Source of the DNA: Clostridiales bacterium
GTDB lineage: Bacteria > Bacillota > Clostridia > Mahellales > Mahellaceae
Reading direction: 5' to 3'
Length of the DNA: 64,000 nt
Assembly (NCBI GenBank): GCA_030156435.1
Contig: JASGMM010000001.1
Coordinates: forward strand, 36,418-100,417
Made by a program: the position numbers and the translations under genes. Of this stretch, positions 40,399 to 50,561 are shown piece by piece. Under the pieces are notes generated by a model. It was not told the DNA's origin, ran no database searches, and saw nothing but the letters and a program-made list of their open reading frames with translations. The number at the start of each line of letters is the position of its first letter. The first letter of the stretch is position 1.

Positions 40399-41625
40399 TC
40401 ATATATTATATATTCGTTTTGGGTTTTCTCTGAATATCATATCTGCGAATCTCTTGGCTTCACCTATATCGAAATAACCGTCTTTAATTTTTTCTTCCAG
40501 CACACGCGATACCGTTTCCCTTGCCACGATAGCATGAGCAAATGTATTTTCCACATGCATAAAATCACCGCCGAAACCTATTATCTTATTTCTAGGTATC
40601 ATCTCTATTGCATCCGATAGCATTCTCGCGGCTTTAGACGGGCTTATTATATAAATCCAAGAAAAATCCGCTATCGCATTCGGTATATTTTTGACCATGG
40701 ATAAATACTCTTCCTGATAAGGAAATCCACCGTGCAAAAGCACAAAGGCAGCATCCTTATGTGCAAAAAGCACAGGAATAAGGTCAGAAACCCTGCCGTT
40801 TGTAACGCTGTAAGGCCCCACGCAAGCAGAAGGTTCAACATGCCCAGTATGAATCTGTACAGGGATATCATGCCGCTCCATTATATTTATTATCCGATTA
40901 AATATATAATTCTCAAAATTAAACATGCGGTCAGAGCAAATGTCGAACTCCCCTTTAGCTTCCTCAAAAATATAATCGTGCAAGTTTAGATCACGCCAGT
41001 ATGGTATACCGAATTTCGCCGCCACAATCCCATGATCTATGCATTTCTGACAATAATCATCCACATACTCGACATAATCGGAAAATCCGTATTCTTTCTT
41101 GCCCTGCTCGGCACGCTTCTGATTAACCAGTTTTATATGATCGGCCCTCATCAAAAAATCTAAATACACCATCGGTTTAAGAAAATCAGGGAAATCAAAA
41201 CTCCCGTCATCTACGACAATAGCCTGTTCGATGTTGGCTCTTTCCACAAGCACTTCTTTATACCAGCCGTCATGCTGTGAGCATTCTTCAACCATTCTAT
41301 CCAATTCAGGGAGGGTAGTTCTATCTATTTTATCTATGCCGTACAGTTCTTTTGCAAATAATGGTATTAATTTGGCATAAGTTGTGTTCGACGTATTCTC
41401 AAAATATCGCAGAAAAATATCGTACTTTTCGCTCTTAGACATCGCATTATCGCTAAGCAATACATCTAAACCGGACGACACCATATCAGACTCGAAATAA
41501 TGCAATAAGCCGAAAAAGCCCGTCTTTTCTCGTTTCCTTATATTGGGATATAATAGATGTTCATGGCTGTCTATTATACTTAAGTTTTTTATATAATCAC
41601 GAATTTCCTCCATAATAACTCCCAA
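40399..41625 (-). CDS. Amidohydrolase family protein (amidohydrolase_2 / uronate isomerase-related)
   Basis: LSIIDSHEHLLYPN, VQIHTGHVEPS, IIGFGGDFMHVENTFAHAI. Confidence 0.8.
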   Translation of the reverse strand: MGVIMEEIRDYIKNLSIIDSHEHLLYPNIRKREKTGFFGLLHYFESDMVSSGLDVLLSDNAMSKSEKYDIFLRYFENTSNTTYAKLIPLFAKELYGIDKIDRTTLPELDRMVEECSQHDGWYKEVLVERANIEQAIVVDDGSFDFPDFLKPMVYLDFLMRADHIKLVNQKRAEQGKKEYGFSDYVEYVDDYCQKCIDHGIVAAKFGIPYWRDLNLHDYIFEEAKGEFDICSDRMFNFENYIFNRIINIMERHDIPVQIHTGHVEPSACVGPYSVTNGRVSDLIPVLFAHKDAAFVLLHGGFPYQEEYLSMVKNIPNAIADFSWIYIISPSKAARMLSDAIEMIPRNKIIGFGGDFMHVENTFAHAIVARETVSRVLEEKIKDGYFDIGEAKRFADMIFRENPKRIYNI

Positions 41626-41639
41626 GATGCTCTAAATTA

Positions 41640-41677
41640 TTCAAAAGGAACAAGCAAATCGCTTGCCCCCTTTTGAA
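41640..41677 (-). terminator. Hairpin terminator between solute-binding protein and amidohydrolase genes
   Basis: ttcaaaaggaacaagcaaatcgcttgcccccttttgaa. Confidence 0.65.
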
Positions 41678-41706
41678 TCTACAAAATATTCTATCACACG
41701 ATTAGT

Positions 41707-43017
41707 TTACTTGTCTAACTCTATCTCCGGATAAGCATTCTTAATTTTTTCTCTGAAGGCATTAAAAATTTGTTCATTGGTTTGGCCTTTGGTTATGCCC
41801 TCAGAAGCCGCTGTTCCAAACAAATTAATGGAATCCCTGTAATAGCGGTCAACCGGATGTGCCGGTACCTGGCTTATTATATCATAATAGGTTTTCAATA
41901 TTTTCTGGTCTCCAAATAAAGGATCTGTGTAGGTATCTATATTGTTTTTATAAACGCTGAGCTTGGCAGGTATATTGCCAGTTTCCTTAAGATTCTCCAC
42001 CTGATATTCATCTGTCGTGAAATACTTTATGAATTCAAATGCCAGATCTTTATTGGGAGATTTATCATATATAGCCCTCATAGTCGCACCTTCAAAGTAT
42101 GGCTTTGGAGCTTTAGCTATGCCAATTGTTCCGTTAGCCTTACCATCTTTATTGTCTATGAAGAAGCCTGCCCAGGAAGGCATAGCCCATGCTATGACGC
42201 TACCGTCATTTATAGCTGCACCCCATGCCGGAGACCATGGGTCAAGTTTGGCATCAAGATTTTTGCTCCTTATTCCCCTCATGGTGTCCAACACATCGTT
42301 CCAAGCAGGGTCTATGGTGAGCTTACTATCCTCTATAAACGGCTTTTTGGACAGCGCTTCTATCTTTATAGCATCGCTGAAATGGGCTAGCAGGTGAACT
42401 TTACCACCGCTTTTTTGTACTACATCCTGGCTCAACTTTATTATGCTATCCCAGCTTGAAAACATCTCCGATAATTTATCAGGATCATCGGTACCGAGAT
42501 ATTCCTTAGCAGATTTACGATTATACCAGAAACCGCCCGGTGAGCCGTTATCCGTAACAGCCTTTATCTTACCGCTTTTGTCCTTGCCAAGAGCTACTAA
42601 ATACGGAGCATAATCTTCCAAAAGCTTGTCCGCACCCATTGCTGAAAGATCAGCTAAAGCAGGATTATCGATAAATTTGCCGACATATGCTTCCTCAAGA
42701 TCAAACACATCCGGTGCATTCTGACCCGACTGCAACACCATACGGATCTTATTTTCGTACTGATCGCCGGGGAACACCTGCACATTGACTTTTATATTAG
42801 GATTTTTGCTCATAAAGCTCTCAGCTTGCCACTTGACCTGATCAAAGTAGGTCCACATAACGATTTCACCGCTTAGTTCTTTAGAGCCGCCGGTTTGGTC
42901 GTTTGTTTGATCGCCCGCCTGGTTGCTTTGCTGTGGTTCGTTTGCGCTTTTGCATCCCGTTAAAAGCGATGCAATAAGAACAAAGATCGCCAAAGCCAGA
43001 GTGATTTTTTTCGTCAT
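41707..43017 (-). CDS. ABC transporter sugar-binding lipoprotein
   Basis: Lipobox LLTGC; family 1 SBP fold MWTYFDQVKWQAESF. Confidence 0.93.
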   Translation of the reverse strand: MTKKITLALAIFVLIASLLTGCKSANEPQQSNQAGDQTNDQTGGSKELSGEIVMWTYFDQVKWQAESFMSKNPNIKVNVQVFPGDQYENKIRMVLQSGQNAPDVFDLEEAYVGKFIDNPALADLSAMGADKLLEDYAPYLVALGKDKSGKIKAVTDNGSPGGFWYNRKSAKEYLGTDDPDKLSEMFSSWDSIIKLSQDVVQKSGGKVHLLAHFSDAIKIEALSKKPFIEDSKLTIDPAWNDVLDTMRGIRSKNLDAKLDPWSPAWGAAINDGSVIAWAMPSWAGFFIDNKDGKANGTIGIAKAPKPYFEGATMRAIYDKSPNKDLAFEFIKYFTTDEYQVENLKETGNIPAKLSVYKNNIDTYTDPLFGDQKILKTYYDIISQVPAHPVDRYYRDSINLFGTAASEGITKGQTNEQIFNAFREKIKNAYPEIELDK

Positions 43018-43080
43018 CTTAAGACGTCCTCCTTAAAATATTATATTTATTTCAAAAACCATAAAAATGGCTTTCTGAAA

Positions 43081-43914
43081 TCAGCCCTTTACAGCACCTA
43101 TGGACACGCTGTTCATTATCCAGCGCGAGGAAATGCTGAAAATAATTATTATGGGTATAACCGATATTAGTATGCCAACATACTGGGCCCCGTAATCTGC
43201 CGTAAATTGCGTGCGAACGCTGGCTATCATTACGGGCAGAGGCTGTAGCGAATTATCTATTAATATTATCAATGGCATAAGGAAACTGTTCCATGCTCCT
43301 ATAAACGATAGGATTCCCAAAGCTGCCAAAGCCGGAAGCAGCATAGGCAACACTATACTGTTGAACAGCCTTAGCTCTCCGCATCCATCGACATATGAGG
43401 CCTCTATGATTTCATTAGGTACAGCGGTATCGCACATTTGTTTCATAAAAAATATGCCGAACGCATTAGCTATAGACGGTATTATCAGAGGAATATAAGA
43501 ATTAATCAACCCTATATCGTTCATCAGTTTGTAAAACCCTATAATTCCAAGCTGGCCCGGTATCATCATGGTGGCTACTACAAAAGCAAACAGCGAATCC
43601 CGTCCATAAAATTGGAACTTAGAAAATCCGTACGCCGCTAGTGCAGAGAAATAAAGCGTTAGGGCCGTCGACGAAATAGCTATAATAGTGCTGTTCAAAA
43701 ATCCTCTCCACACGTTTACTGTTTGCATAAGTCTGGCATAATTATCGAGAAAATTATTACCCGGTAAAACCAACAACTTGGTCGTTATGGATGTATTGTC
43801 ATGTGTAGAGGATATAAGCATGCTGTAAAAAGGTATAAGACACAGCAGCATTATTATAATAAGAAATACATATAAAATTATATTCGCAAACTTTTTCATT
43901 ATATGTTTCCTCAA
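43081..43914 (-). CDS. Carbohydrate ABC transporter permease (MalG-type)
   Basis: EIIEASYVDGCGELRLFNSIVLPMLLPAL (EAA loop). Confidence 0.93.
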   Translation of the reverse strand: MRKHIMKKFANIILYVFLIIIMLLCLIPFYSMLISSTHDNTSITTKLLVLPGNNFLDNYARLMQTVNVWRGFLNSTIIAISSTALTLYFSALAAYGFSKFQFYGRDSLFAFVVATMMIPGQLGIIGFYKLMNDIGLINSYIPLIIPSIANAFGIFFMKQMCDTAVPNEIIEASYVDGCGELRLFNSIVLPMLLPALAALGILSFIGAWNSFLMPLIILIDNSLQPLPVMIASVRTQFTADYGAQYVGILISVIPIIIIFSISSRWIMNSVSIGAVKG

Positions 43915-44786
43915 CTTTCTTTATTGGCGTTGGTTATTTTAAGCGATATAAGCGAAAATACAGCTATAATGATAAATATAGCGTACGCTATAGCCGACGC
44001 GTAACCAAAATGATATCTCGTAAACCCTGTTTCATAAAGATACATAACCATAGTTCTTATAAGGTCTTGAGGCGCATTCCTGAACATAGCCGGTACATCG
44101 AAAATCTGTAATCCGCCAATTATCGAAGTAATAAGCACGAATATTATAACTGGCTTTATTAAAGGTAAAGTTATCTTAAACGCTATCTGTCTTTGATTTG
44201 CCCCGTCTATATAAGCAGCTTCGTAGATCTCCTGAGAGATTGATTGGAGGCCAGCCATAAACATGAGCATATTATAACCGAACCATTGCCAGCATATTGC
44301 CAGGCCTATTATGAGCCTCGAGAAAAAAGGGGAATACATCCAATTTATATTTCCGTCGATAATACCTAAGGCCAGTAGCATCTTATTTACCGTACCCGTC
44401 TGCCAATCAAACAATAAACTGAATATGACACCTATAGTCACGGGCGTAACTATGTTTGGAAAGAAATATAGTGCTCTGAAGAAATCCCTACCTTTAATGG
44501 CCTTTTGATTTAAAATTATGGCCAGGAAAAGAGCTAGGCTTATTTGTGGAATAATGGAGCAAATCCATATAAACAGCGTATTAAATATGGAAGTATAGAA
44601 ATACGTGTCTGTTATAAGCCTTGAATAATTTCTTAATCCTATAAAAGACGGCAAATTCATGCCATCCCAATCTGTGAAACTAAGATAAAGCGAATATAAT
44701 ATGGGATATAAATTAAATACCGCAAACACTATAAAAAACGGGGCTATAAATGATATTCCATACAATGCTCTTTTTTTGTTATACAT
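43911..44786 (-). CDS. Carbohydrate ABC transporter permease (MalF-type)
   Basis: EIYEAAYIDGANQRQIAFKITLPLIKPV (EAA loop). Confidence 0.93.
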   Translation of the reverse strand: MYNKKRALYGISFIAPFFIVFAVFNLYPILYSLYLSFTDWDGMNLPSFIGLRNYSRLITDTYFYTSIFNTLFIWICSIIPQISLALFLAIILNQKAIKGRDFFRALYFFPNIVTPVTIGVIFSLLFDWQTGTVNKMLLALGIIDGNINWMYSPFFSRLIIGLAICWQWFGYNMLMFMAGLQSISQEIYEAAYIDGANQRQIAFKITLPLIKPVIIFVLITSIIGGLQIFDVPAMFRNAPQDLIRTMVMYLYETGFTRYHFGYASAIAYAIFIIIAVFSLISLKITNANKES

Positions 44787-44809
44787 GATCTACTCTCCTT
44801 ACCTATCAG

Positions 44810-45808
44810 TTATATAATAGCTCTGCAAGACTCTCGTTCTATCATAGTCGGCTTTAATATTATCCTGGAATAACATTGAGCTTTGTTATCTATTTTATCC
44901 AAAAGCTCCATTGCAGCTCTTCTTCCAACATCAAAAAAGGGTTGCCTTATCGTAGTCATAGGAGGCTGAGAAAAAGCTGCAATATCTATATCATCGAAGC
45001 CTGTTACGGATACATCCCCCGGCACATTCAACCCTGCATCCTGTATGGATCTCAAAGCTCCATAAGCAGAGTAGTCATTTGAACCTACAATAGCTGTAAA
45101 ATCTATCTTTCCAAGCACCTTTTTAACCGCATCATATCCTCCTTCAAATGTCCAATCCGATTTTATAACAAGGTTCGGATCATACAAAATACCACATTTC
45201 ATCAAGCCTTGAATATACCCTTTCTCTCTGGCAATTGCAGCATTAATATCTTTAGGGCCGCTTAAATAAGCAATTCTCCTATGGCCAAGCGAGTAAAGAT
45301 AGCATACCATCTCCGCTATGCCTTCTTCATTATCTATATCTATGGAAGTTATATCCTTATTATCAGCATTATCCCCTATTATTACAACCGAATCCTTTAA
45401 CTCTCTCAACTCTTTTACATCTTCGATATTTCTTACTGAGAACGTTCCCAGTATAAGACCGTCTACCCGTCCTTCATATATTAAATTTAAAAATTCATTT
45501 TCTTTCTTTTGGCTGGACAAACAACTGTAATATACGCAGCTGTAATTAAATTTGCGCGTTATGCTCTCAATTCCGGCAAGCATGCCGGCATAAAAATTAT
45601 TAGTTATATTATCCAAAACTATCCCTATTATATTCGTTTTGTTCAAAACTAGGCCTTTGGCATTGGCGTTGGGATGATACCCAAGTTCCTCTATAGCCTT
45701 AGCGATAGCTTTTGCAGTAGCAGGCTTCACCGTATAACCATTTAAATACCTCGATACCGTGCTTTTAGAGGTATTCGCTGCTTTGGCAATATCTTTTATA
45801 TTAGGCAT
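44810..45808 (-). CDS. LacI family transcriptional regulator
   Basis: MPNIKDIAKAANTSKSTVSRYLNGY HTH; periplasmic-binding-like effector domain. Confidence 0.96.
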   Translation of the reverse strand: MPNIKDIAKAANTSKSTVSRYLNGYTVKPATAKAIAKAIEELGYHPNANAKGLVLNKTNIIGIVLDNITNNFYAGMLAGIESITRKFNYSCVYYSCLSSQKKENEFLNLIYEGRVDGLILGTFSVRNIEDVKELRELKDSVVIIGDNADNKDITSIDIDNEEGIAEMVCYLYSLGHRRIAYLSGPKDINAAIAREKGYIQGLMKCGILYDPNLVIKSDWTFEGGYDAVKKVLGKIDFTAIVGSNDYSAYGALRSIQDAGLNVPGDVSVTGFDDIDIAAFSQPPMTTIRQPFFDVGRRAAMELLDKIDNKAQCYSRIILKPTMIERESCRAII

Positions 45809-45840
45809 ATAAAGAAACCCTCTTTTCTATCAGATATTTA

Positions 45841-45891
45841 GGAACGTTCCCATTCTGTTAATATAATAGCATTCTCTATATTCATTGTCAA
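45841..45891 (-). promoter_or_regulatory. LacI-gene promoter with overlapping/downstream LacI-type operator
   Basis: minus strand TTGACA (45886-45891) - 17 nt - TATTAT (45863-45868), then GGGAACGTTCC operator-like palindrome at 45841-45850. Confidence 0.7.
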
Positions 45892-45910
45892 TAATTAATT
45901 TGAGTTGCCT

Positions 45911-46223
45911 GCGATTCGTAATGTGTAACTAAAACGGGTAAGCAATGCAAATGATATAAAGCCGGAGAATGCTTTGAAATATTGCGTAGCAAATTGCCGG
46001 CGTTAGCTTGTTCAAGCGAAACGAATTGTAAGTACGCCGGGCATTACGTGGCATAAGACTTGACATATATGCTGAGCGGGCTTTTGAAGCGTAGGACCAC
46101 AGCAGTCCTTGATTGCGTAGTGGTCCAGTTTCACAACCGTAGCGAGGTATATATGTCAAGCCTGCAGCGGGCGTAGAATTTATATCATTACATACGCTGA
46201 ATTTGCTATAGCACGAATCGAAG
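45911..46223. repeat. MITE-like intergenic repeat, copy B (inverted relative to copy A)
   Basis: gcgattcgtaat...acgaatcgaag inverted termini; internal 108-nt imperfect palindrome 46056-46163 matching copy A. Confidence 0.85.
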
Positions 46224-46240
46224 AATTCATAAAGGGTTAC

Positions 46241-46269
46241 ATGACATCCTGCTCGACTGATGTTATAAT
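46241..46269 (+). promoter_or_regulatory. Promoter of the GH3 gene
   Basis: ATGACA (46241-46246) - 17 nt - TATAAT (46264-46269). Confidence 0.6.
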
Positions 46270-46302
46270 GGTATAAACGATATCATCAGGAGGAACATCA
46301 TT

Positions 46303-48438
46303 ATGAACCACGAAGAAAAATTACCTGCCTATAAAGACGTTTCTTTATCATTTGAAGACCGAGCAAAGGATCTGGTATCCAGGATGACGCTGTCCGAAAA
46401 AATATCTCAAATGATATATGACGCACCGGCTATACCCAGATTGGATATACCGGCATATAACTGGTGGAACGAGTGTTTGCACGGCGTGGCCAGAGCCGGC
46501 ATAGCTACGGTATTCCCCCAGGCTATAGCAATGGCCGCTACTTTTAATCCCGAATTAATACATAAAGTAGCCGAGGCTATATCCGATGAAGCCAGAGCCA
46601 AACATCACGAAGCTGTACGAAACGATGACAGAGGTATATATAAAGGGCTGACTTTCTGGAGTCCCAATATAAATATATTCCGCGATCCGCGATGGGGCAG
46701 AGGCCACGAAACTTACGGTGAGGACCCATATTTGACTGGACGCATGGGGGTGGCATTTGTAAAGGGCCTGCAGGGCGACGATCCAAAATATCTTAAGGTA
46801 GTGGCTACACCGAAACACTATGCTGTACATAGCGGCCCTGAAAGCCAACGCCATTCTTTCGATGCCAGAGTCAGCCTGAAAGACCTGAGAGAAACCTATC
46901 TGCCGGCATTTGAGGAATGTGTAAAGGAAGGCAAAGCGTATTCAATTATGGGGGCATATAATAGGACTAATGGCGAACCATGCTGCGCCAGCAAAACCCT
47001 GCTTAAAGATATACTGCGGGACGAGTGGGGCTTTGATGGATATGTCGTATCCGATTGCGGCGCCATCGACGACATACATATGCACCATAAGGTCACAAAA
47101 ACCGCTGCCGAATCCGCCGCGCTGGCAGTGAATAACGGCTGTGAGCTAAATTGCGGTAAAACATATGAGTATCTATGCCAAGCCGTTGAGCAAGGACTCA
47201 TATCCGAAGAAACCATCGATCAGGCTGTTATCAAGCTGTTCACAGCGCGCATGCGATTGGGCATGTTCGATCCGCCGGAAATGGTCCAATATGCACACAT
47301 ACCATATGAAGTCAACGATTCACCGGAGCATAGGGAATTAGCCCTGGAAACCGCCAGGCAGTCTATTGTTTTGCTAAAGAACGAGAAAAATATTTTGCCG
47401 TTATCCAAAAAGCTAAAAACCATCGCTGTAATAGGGCCCAATGCTGATGACCTTGATGTACTGTTAGCAAATTATTTCGGAACTCCATCGAAATATGTAA
47501 CGCCATTGGAAGGTATAAAGAATAAGATATTGCCTGATACAAAGGTGTTATATGCTAAGGGATGCGAGGTTACGGGCAACTCTGTTGATGGCTTTGATGA
47601 AGCAGTAAACATCGCCGAAATGGCTGACATCGTCATTATGTGCCTTGGCTTATCGCCCAGAATAGAAGGCGAAGAAGGCGACGTGGCCGACTCCGACGGC
47701 GGTGGTGACAGGCTGCACATCGATCTTCCCGGCATGCAAGAGCAATTGCTGGAAACGATATATGGTACCGGTAAACCAATAGTACTCGTCCTATTGAACG
47801 GCAGCGCAATAGCTATCAATTGGGCACATGAGCATGTACCGGCTATAATCGAAGCCTGGTACCCTGGAGAAGAAGGCGGTACGGCGATAGCCGACGTTCT
47901 GTTCGGCGATTACAACCCGGCAGGGAGATTGCCTATAACCTTTGTGCGGTCGCTGGACGATCTTCCGCCGTTTACCGATTACAATATGAAAGGAAGAACT
48001 TACCGGTATTTTGAAAAAGAACCTTTATATCCTTTCGGTTATGGACTCAGTTATACGAGCTTCAAGTACAGTAACCTGCGGCTAAGCGCCACGCGGTTGC
48101 CTACAGGCAATAATTTAAACATAAATGTAGATGTCGAAAATACAGGCAAATTAGCAGGGCGCGAAGTAGTACAACTTTATATAAGCGATGTAGAAGCATC
48201 GATTGAAGTGCCAATGCGCCAACTATGCGGTATACAGTGCATAACTCTCGAGCCGAGGCAAAAGCAAACCATCAGTTTCACCATAGAGCCACAGCACATG
48301 GCCTTATTCGATTATGACGGCAAACGCATATTGGAACCCGGACAATTTATAATTGCAGTCGGAGGGCATCAACCCGATCAACGCAGCATATCGTTAACGG
48401 GCAGCGATGTGCTCACAAGCACGTTTGAAATCGTATAA
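46303..48438 (+). CDS. GH3 beta-glucosidase / beta-xylosidase
   Basis: DGYVVSDCGAIDDIHMHHK; fibronectin-III-like C-terminus; FGYGLSYTSF. Confidence 0.94.
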   Translation: MNHEEKLPAYKDVSLSFEDRAKDLVSRMTLSEKISQMIYDAPAIPRLDIPAYNWWNECLHGVARAGIATVFPQAIAMAATFNPELIHKVAEAISDEARAKHHEAVRNDDRGIYKGLTFWSPNINIFRDPRWGRGHETYGEDPYLTGRMGVAFVKGLQGDDPKYLKVVATPKHYAVHSGPESQRHSFDARVSLKDLRETYLPAFEECVKEGKAYSIMGAYNRTNGEPCCASKTLLKDILRDEWGFDGYVVSDCGAIDDIHMHHKVTKTAAESAALAVNNGCELNCGKTYEYLCQAVEQGLISEETIDQAVIKLFTARMRLGMFDPPEMVQYAHIPYEVNDSPEHRELALETARQSIVLLKNEKNILPLSKKLKTIAVIGPNADDLDVLLANYFGTPSKYVTPLEGIKNKILPDTKVLYAKGCEVTGNSVDGFDEAVNIAEMADIVIMCLGLSPRIEGEEGDVADSDGGGDRLHIDLPGMQEQLLETIYGTGKPIVLVLLNGSAIAINWAHEHVPAIIEAWYPGEEGGTAIADVLFGDYNPAGRLPITFVRSLDDLPPFTDYNMKGRTYRYFEKEPLYPFGYGLSYTSFKYSNLRLSATRLPTGNNLNINVDVENTGKLAGREVVQLYISDVEASIEVPMRQLCGIQCITLEPRQKQTISFTIEPQHMALFDYDGKRILEPGQFIIAVGGHQPDQRSISLTGSDVLTSTFEIV

Positions 48439-48446
48439 CACCGCTA

Positions 48447-49259
48447 TCAATGCGTTATGGGAAGGTCTATCGCCTCTTCCATAACGCTAGAAATGATAAC
48501 CTCTACACCGCGTTCCCTTATTGCTCTCAACACGTCTTTATCGGCTAAATCGCTGGTGACCAGCACATCGATATCCTTAAAGTCTGCAAAGGCTATTAAT
48601 CCTTGCCTGTCAAACTTGCTGTGATCTGCCACTACCACCCTCTTACGGCCAGCCGATACCATGGCACGCTTGACCTCTGCTTCATATATATCCGAACTAG
48701 TAAACCCTTTGCTCAGAGATATGCCCGATACCCCTACAAAAACGATGTCAGCGTTATAGTTGCGCAGTTCTGCTTCAGCCTGAGGCCCTACCAAGCTCAT
48801 GGACTTTTTTATAAGTTTGCCGCCTATAACTATGACCTCCGTTCCATCGTCTTTACCGAATTCTTGAGCTATATCCACGCTATTGGTCACTACGGTTATG
48901 CCTTGTCTATCGTTCAGATGTCTGCTCACAGACCATGTAGTAGAACCAGCATCTAATATAACGGTATTTTTATCGGCAATCAAGCCGGCGGCATCGCGTC
49001 CTATGGCATCTTTTTCCTTAGAAAATTCAAATTTCCGTTGTTGTACTGGCGGTATGACCATGATGGCATTTTGCAATTCTTCAACCAGTACAGCCCCTCC
49101 GTAATTCTTTTTTATAAGCCCTTCTTTTTCCAGTTCGTTCAAATCGCGGCGTACAGTCTCTTCAGACACATTAAAATAACGAACCAGTTCGGACACCTTA
49201 ACGCTTTTATCCCGCAATAGTATCTCCTTTATCTTTTTACGCCTCTCATCCACCAGCAT
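48447..49259 (-). CDS. DeoR family transcriptional regulator
   Basis: KVSELVRYFNVSEETVRRDLNELEKEGLIKKNYGGA. Confidence 0.95.
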   Translation of the reverse strand: MLVDERRKKIKEILLRDKSVKVSELVRYFNVSEETVRRDLNELEKEGLIKKNYGGAVLVEELQNAIMVIPPVQQRKFEFSKEKDAIGRDAAGLIADKNTVILDAGSTTWSVSRHLNDRQGITVVTNSVDIAQEFGKDDGTEVIVIGGKLIKKSMSLVGPQAEAELRNYNADIVFVGVSGISLSKGFTSSDIYEAEVKRAMVSAGRKRVVVADHSKFDRQGLIAFADFKDIDVLVTSDLADKDVLRAIRERGVEVIISSVMEEAIDLPITH

Positions 49260-49280
49260 CTATAATCATCCTCTCAAATT

Positions 49281-50561
49281 TTATCGCCTTTTAAGATATT
49301 CAACAGCATTTATAAAAAAGTCATCGCTGCCAAAACTGCCGGATTTAAGTATAAGGAGCATCGGCTGCTGTGATATAGACATACACGAGGGCAATCCCGG
49401 CTGTATCTCATCCAGTATAATAAGACCGTTTACGCCTAACTTATCACAAACCGCCGCTGAGGTTTCACCTCCCGCTATGAGTATTCTGTTCTGACCGGAA
49501 CGCACCATAACATCCGATGCTATTTCGGCTACCGTCTCTGACACCAGGCGCGATACCTCAGTCAAGGATAGGCCTTTATTAATACCCGTTGCTTTGGTAC
49601 AGGCCACCTTATCCTCATCATTGCCCGAATAAATGACAGCATCGTGTCCACTCATTATACTGTCACTGACAGCCAAAACCAATCGCTGGATTTCAGCTTG
49701 TCTTTCCACATCATCAAAAAGCCTCTGCGTATTTAACTCAAAACAATCCGCACCCGCGTTGCAAAAATACCTCACCTGTCTGGCGGTCTGCGGCATAAGG
49801 CTGCCGGCCACACACAGTATACCCAGCCCTTCTTTACGGGGCACTTCGGCCAACGTAAGGTCGGCATATTCCGACCCCCAGAAAGCCGGCAGCTCTTCCG
49901 CCAATGCCGAACTGCCACCGAACATGACCTCATCGCTGGCCGCCTCGGCTATTACGCGCAGGTTGTGCTGGCTCAATACATCGAATATTAAATAATTATA
50001 CCTAAACCTCATGCTGTCTATAGACTTTTTCAACGCCTCTGGCCCCTCAGCTATCTGCTTATAGTTTATAAGACCAACATTTCTTCTTGTCTGCTCCTGC
50101 AATATATCTATTATATTAGATTTAAGCATAGGATGCACGGGATCATTTCTGAATTCCGATTCCTCAAGGCGTTTGCCATGAACGTAATGTATACCATCCT
50201 TGGTTATCCTACCGTTTTTAGGAAAGCCGAGAACTATTATGCCAAAATCCATGCCGAGCGCATCCAACATAGCATCGAATTCCGCCCCTACATTACCGCG
50301 AAAAACCGAACACGTCTTTTTGAAAAAATGAGCACAGTTTATATCTTTAAGCATCTCAGTGGCATAAAAGGCCTTTTGATAAGCCACATCCGCATCATCG
50401 AGGCGAGAATCCGTATTCAATATAAGAACATCGGGAAGGCTTTTTATATCCGATATACAAAAAGCATCGTAGCGGTACACGTACACCAGATAGCCGCTTT
50501 TGGCAAACATTATCCCTATATCGTTGGCACCTGTTATATCATCGGCTACTACACCGATCAT
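49281..50561 (-). CDS. Four-carbon acid sugar kinase family (DUF1537)
   Basis: MIGVVADDITGANDIGIMFAKSG; LIAGGETSAAVC. Confidence 0.92.
   Translation of the reverse strand: MIGVVADDITGANDIGIMFAKSGYLVYVYRYDAFCISDIKSLPDVLILNTDSRLDDADVAYQKAFYATEMLKDINCAHFFKKTCSVFRGNVGAEFDAMLDALGMDFGIIVLGFPKNGRITKDGIHYVHGKRLEESEFRNDPVHPMLKSNIIDILQEQTRRNVGLINYKQIAEGPEALKKSIDSMRFRYNYLIFDVLSQHNLRVIAEAASDEVMFGGSSALAEELPAFWGSEYADLTLAEVPRKEGLGILCVAGSLMPQTARQVRYFCNAGADCFELNTQRLFDDVERQAEIQRLVLAVSDSIMSGHDAVIYSGNDEDKVACTKATGINKGLSLTEVSRLVSETVAEIASDVMVRSGQNRILIAGGETSAAVCDKLGVNGLIILDEIQPGLPSCMSISQQPMLLILKSGSFGSDDFFINAVEYLKRR

Noticed and set aside
45929-46159. 76-aa minus ORF sharing MTYIPRYGCETGPLRNQGLLWSYASKARSAYMSSLMPRN with the 9299 ORF
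   Set aside because: The similarity reflects DNA-level conservation of the non-coding repeat; downstream parts diverge and no RBS is evident.
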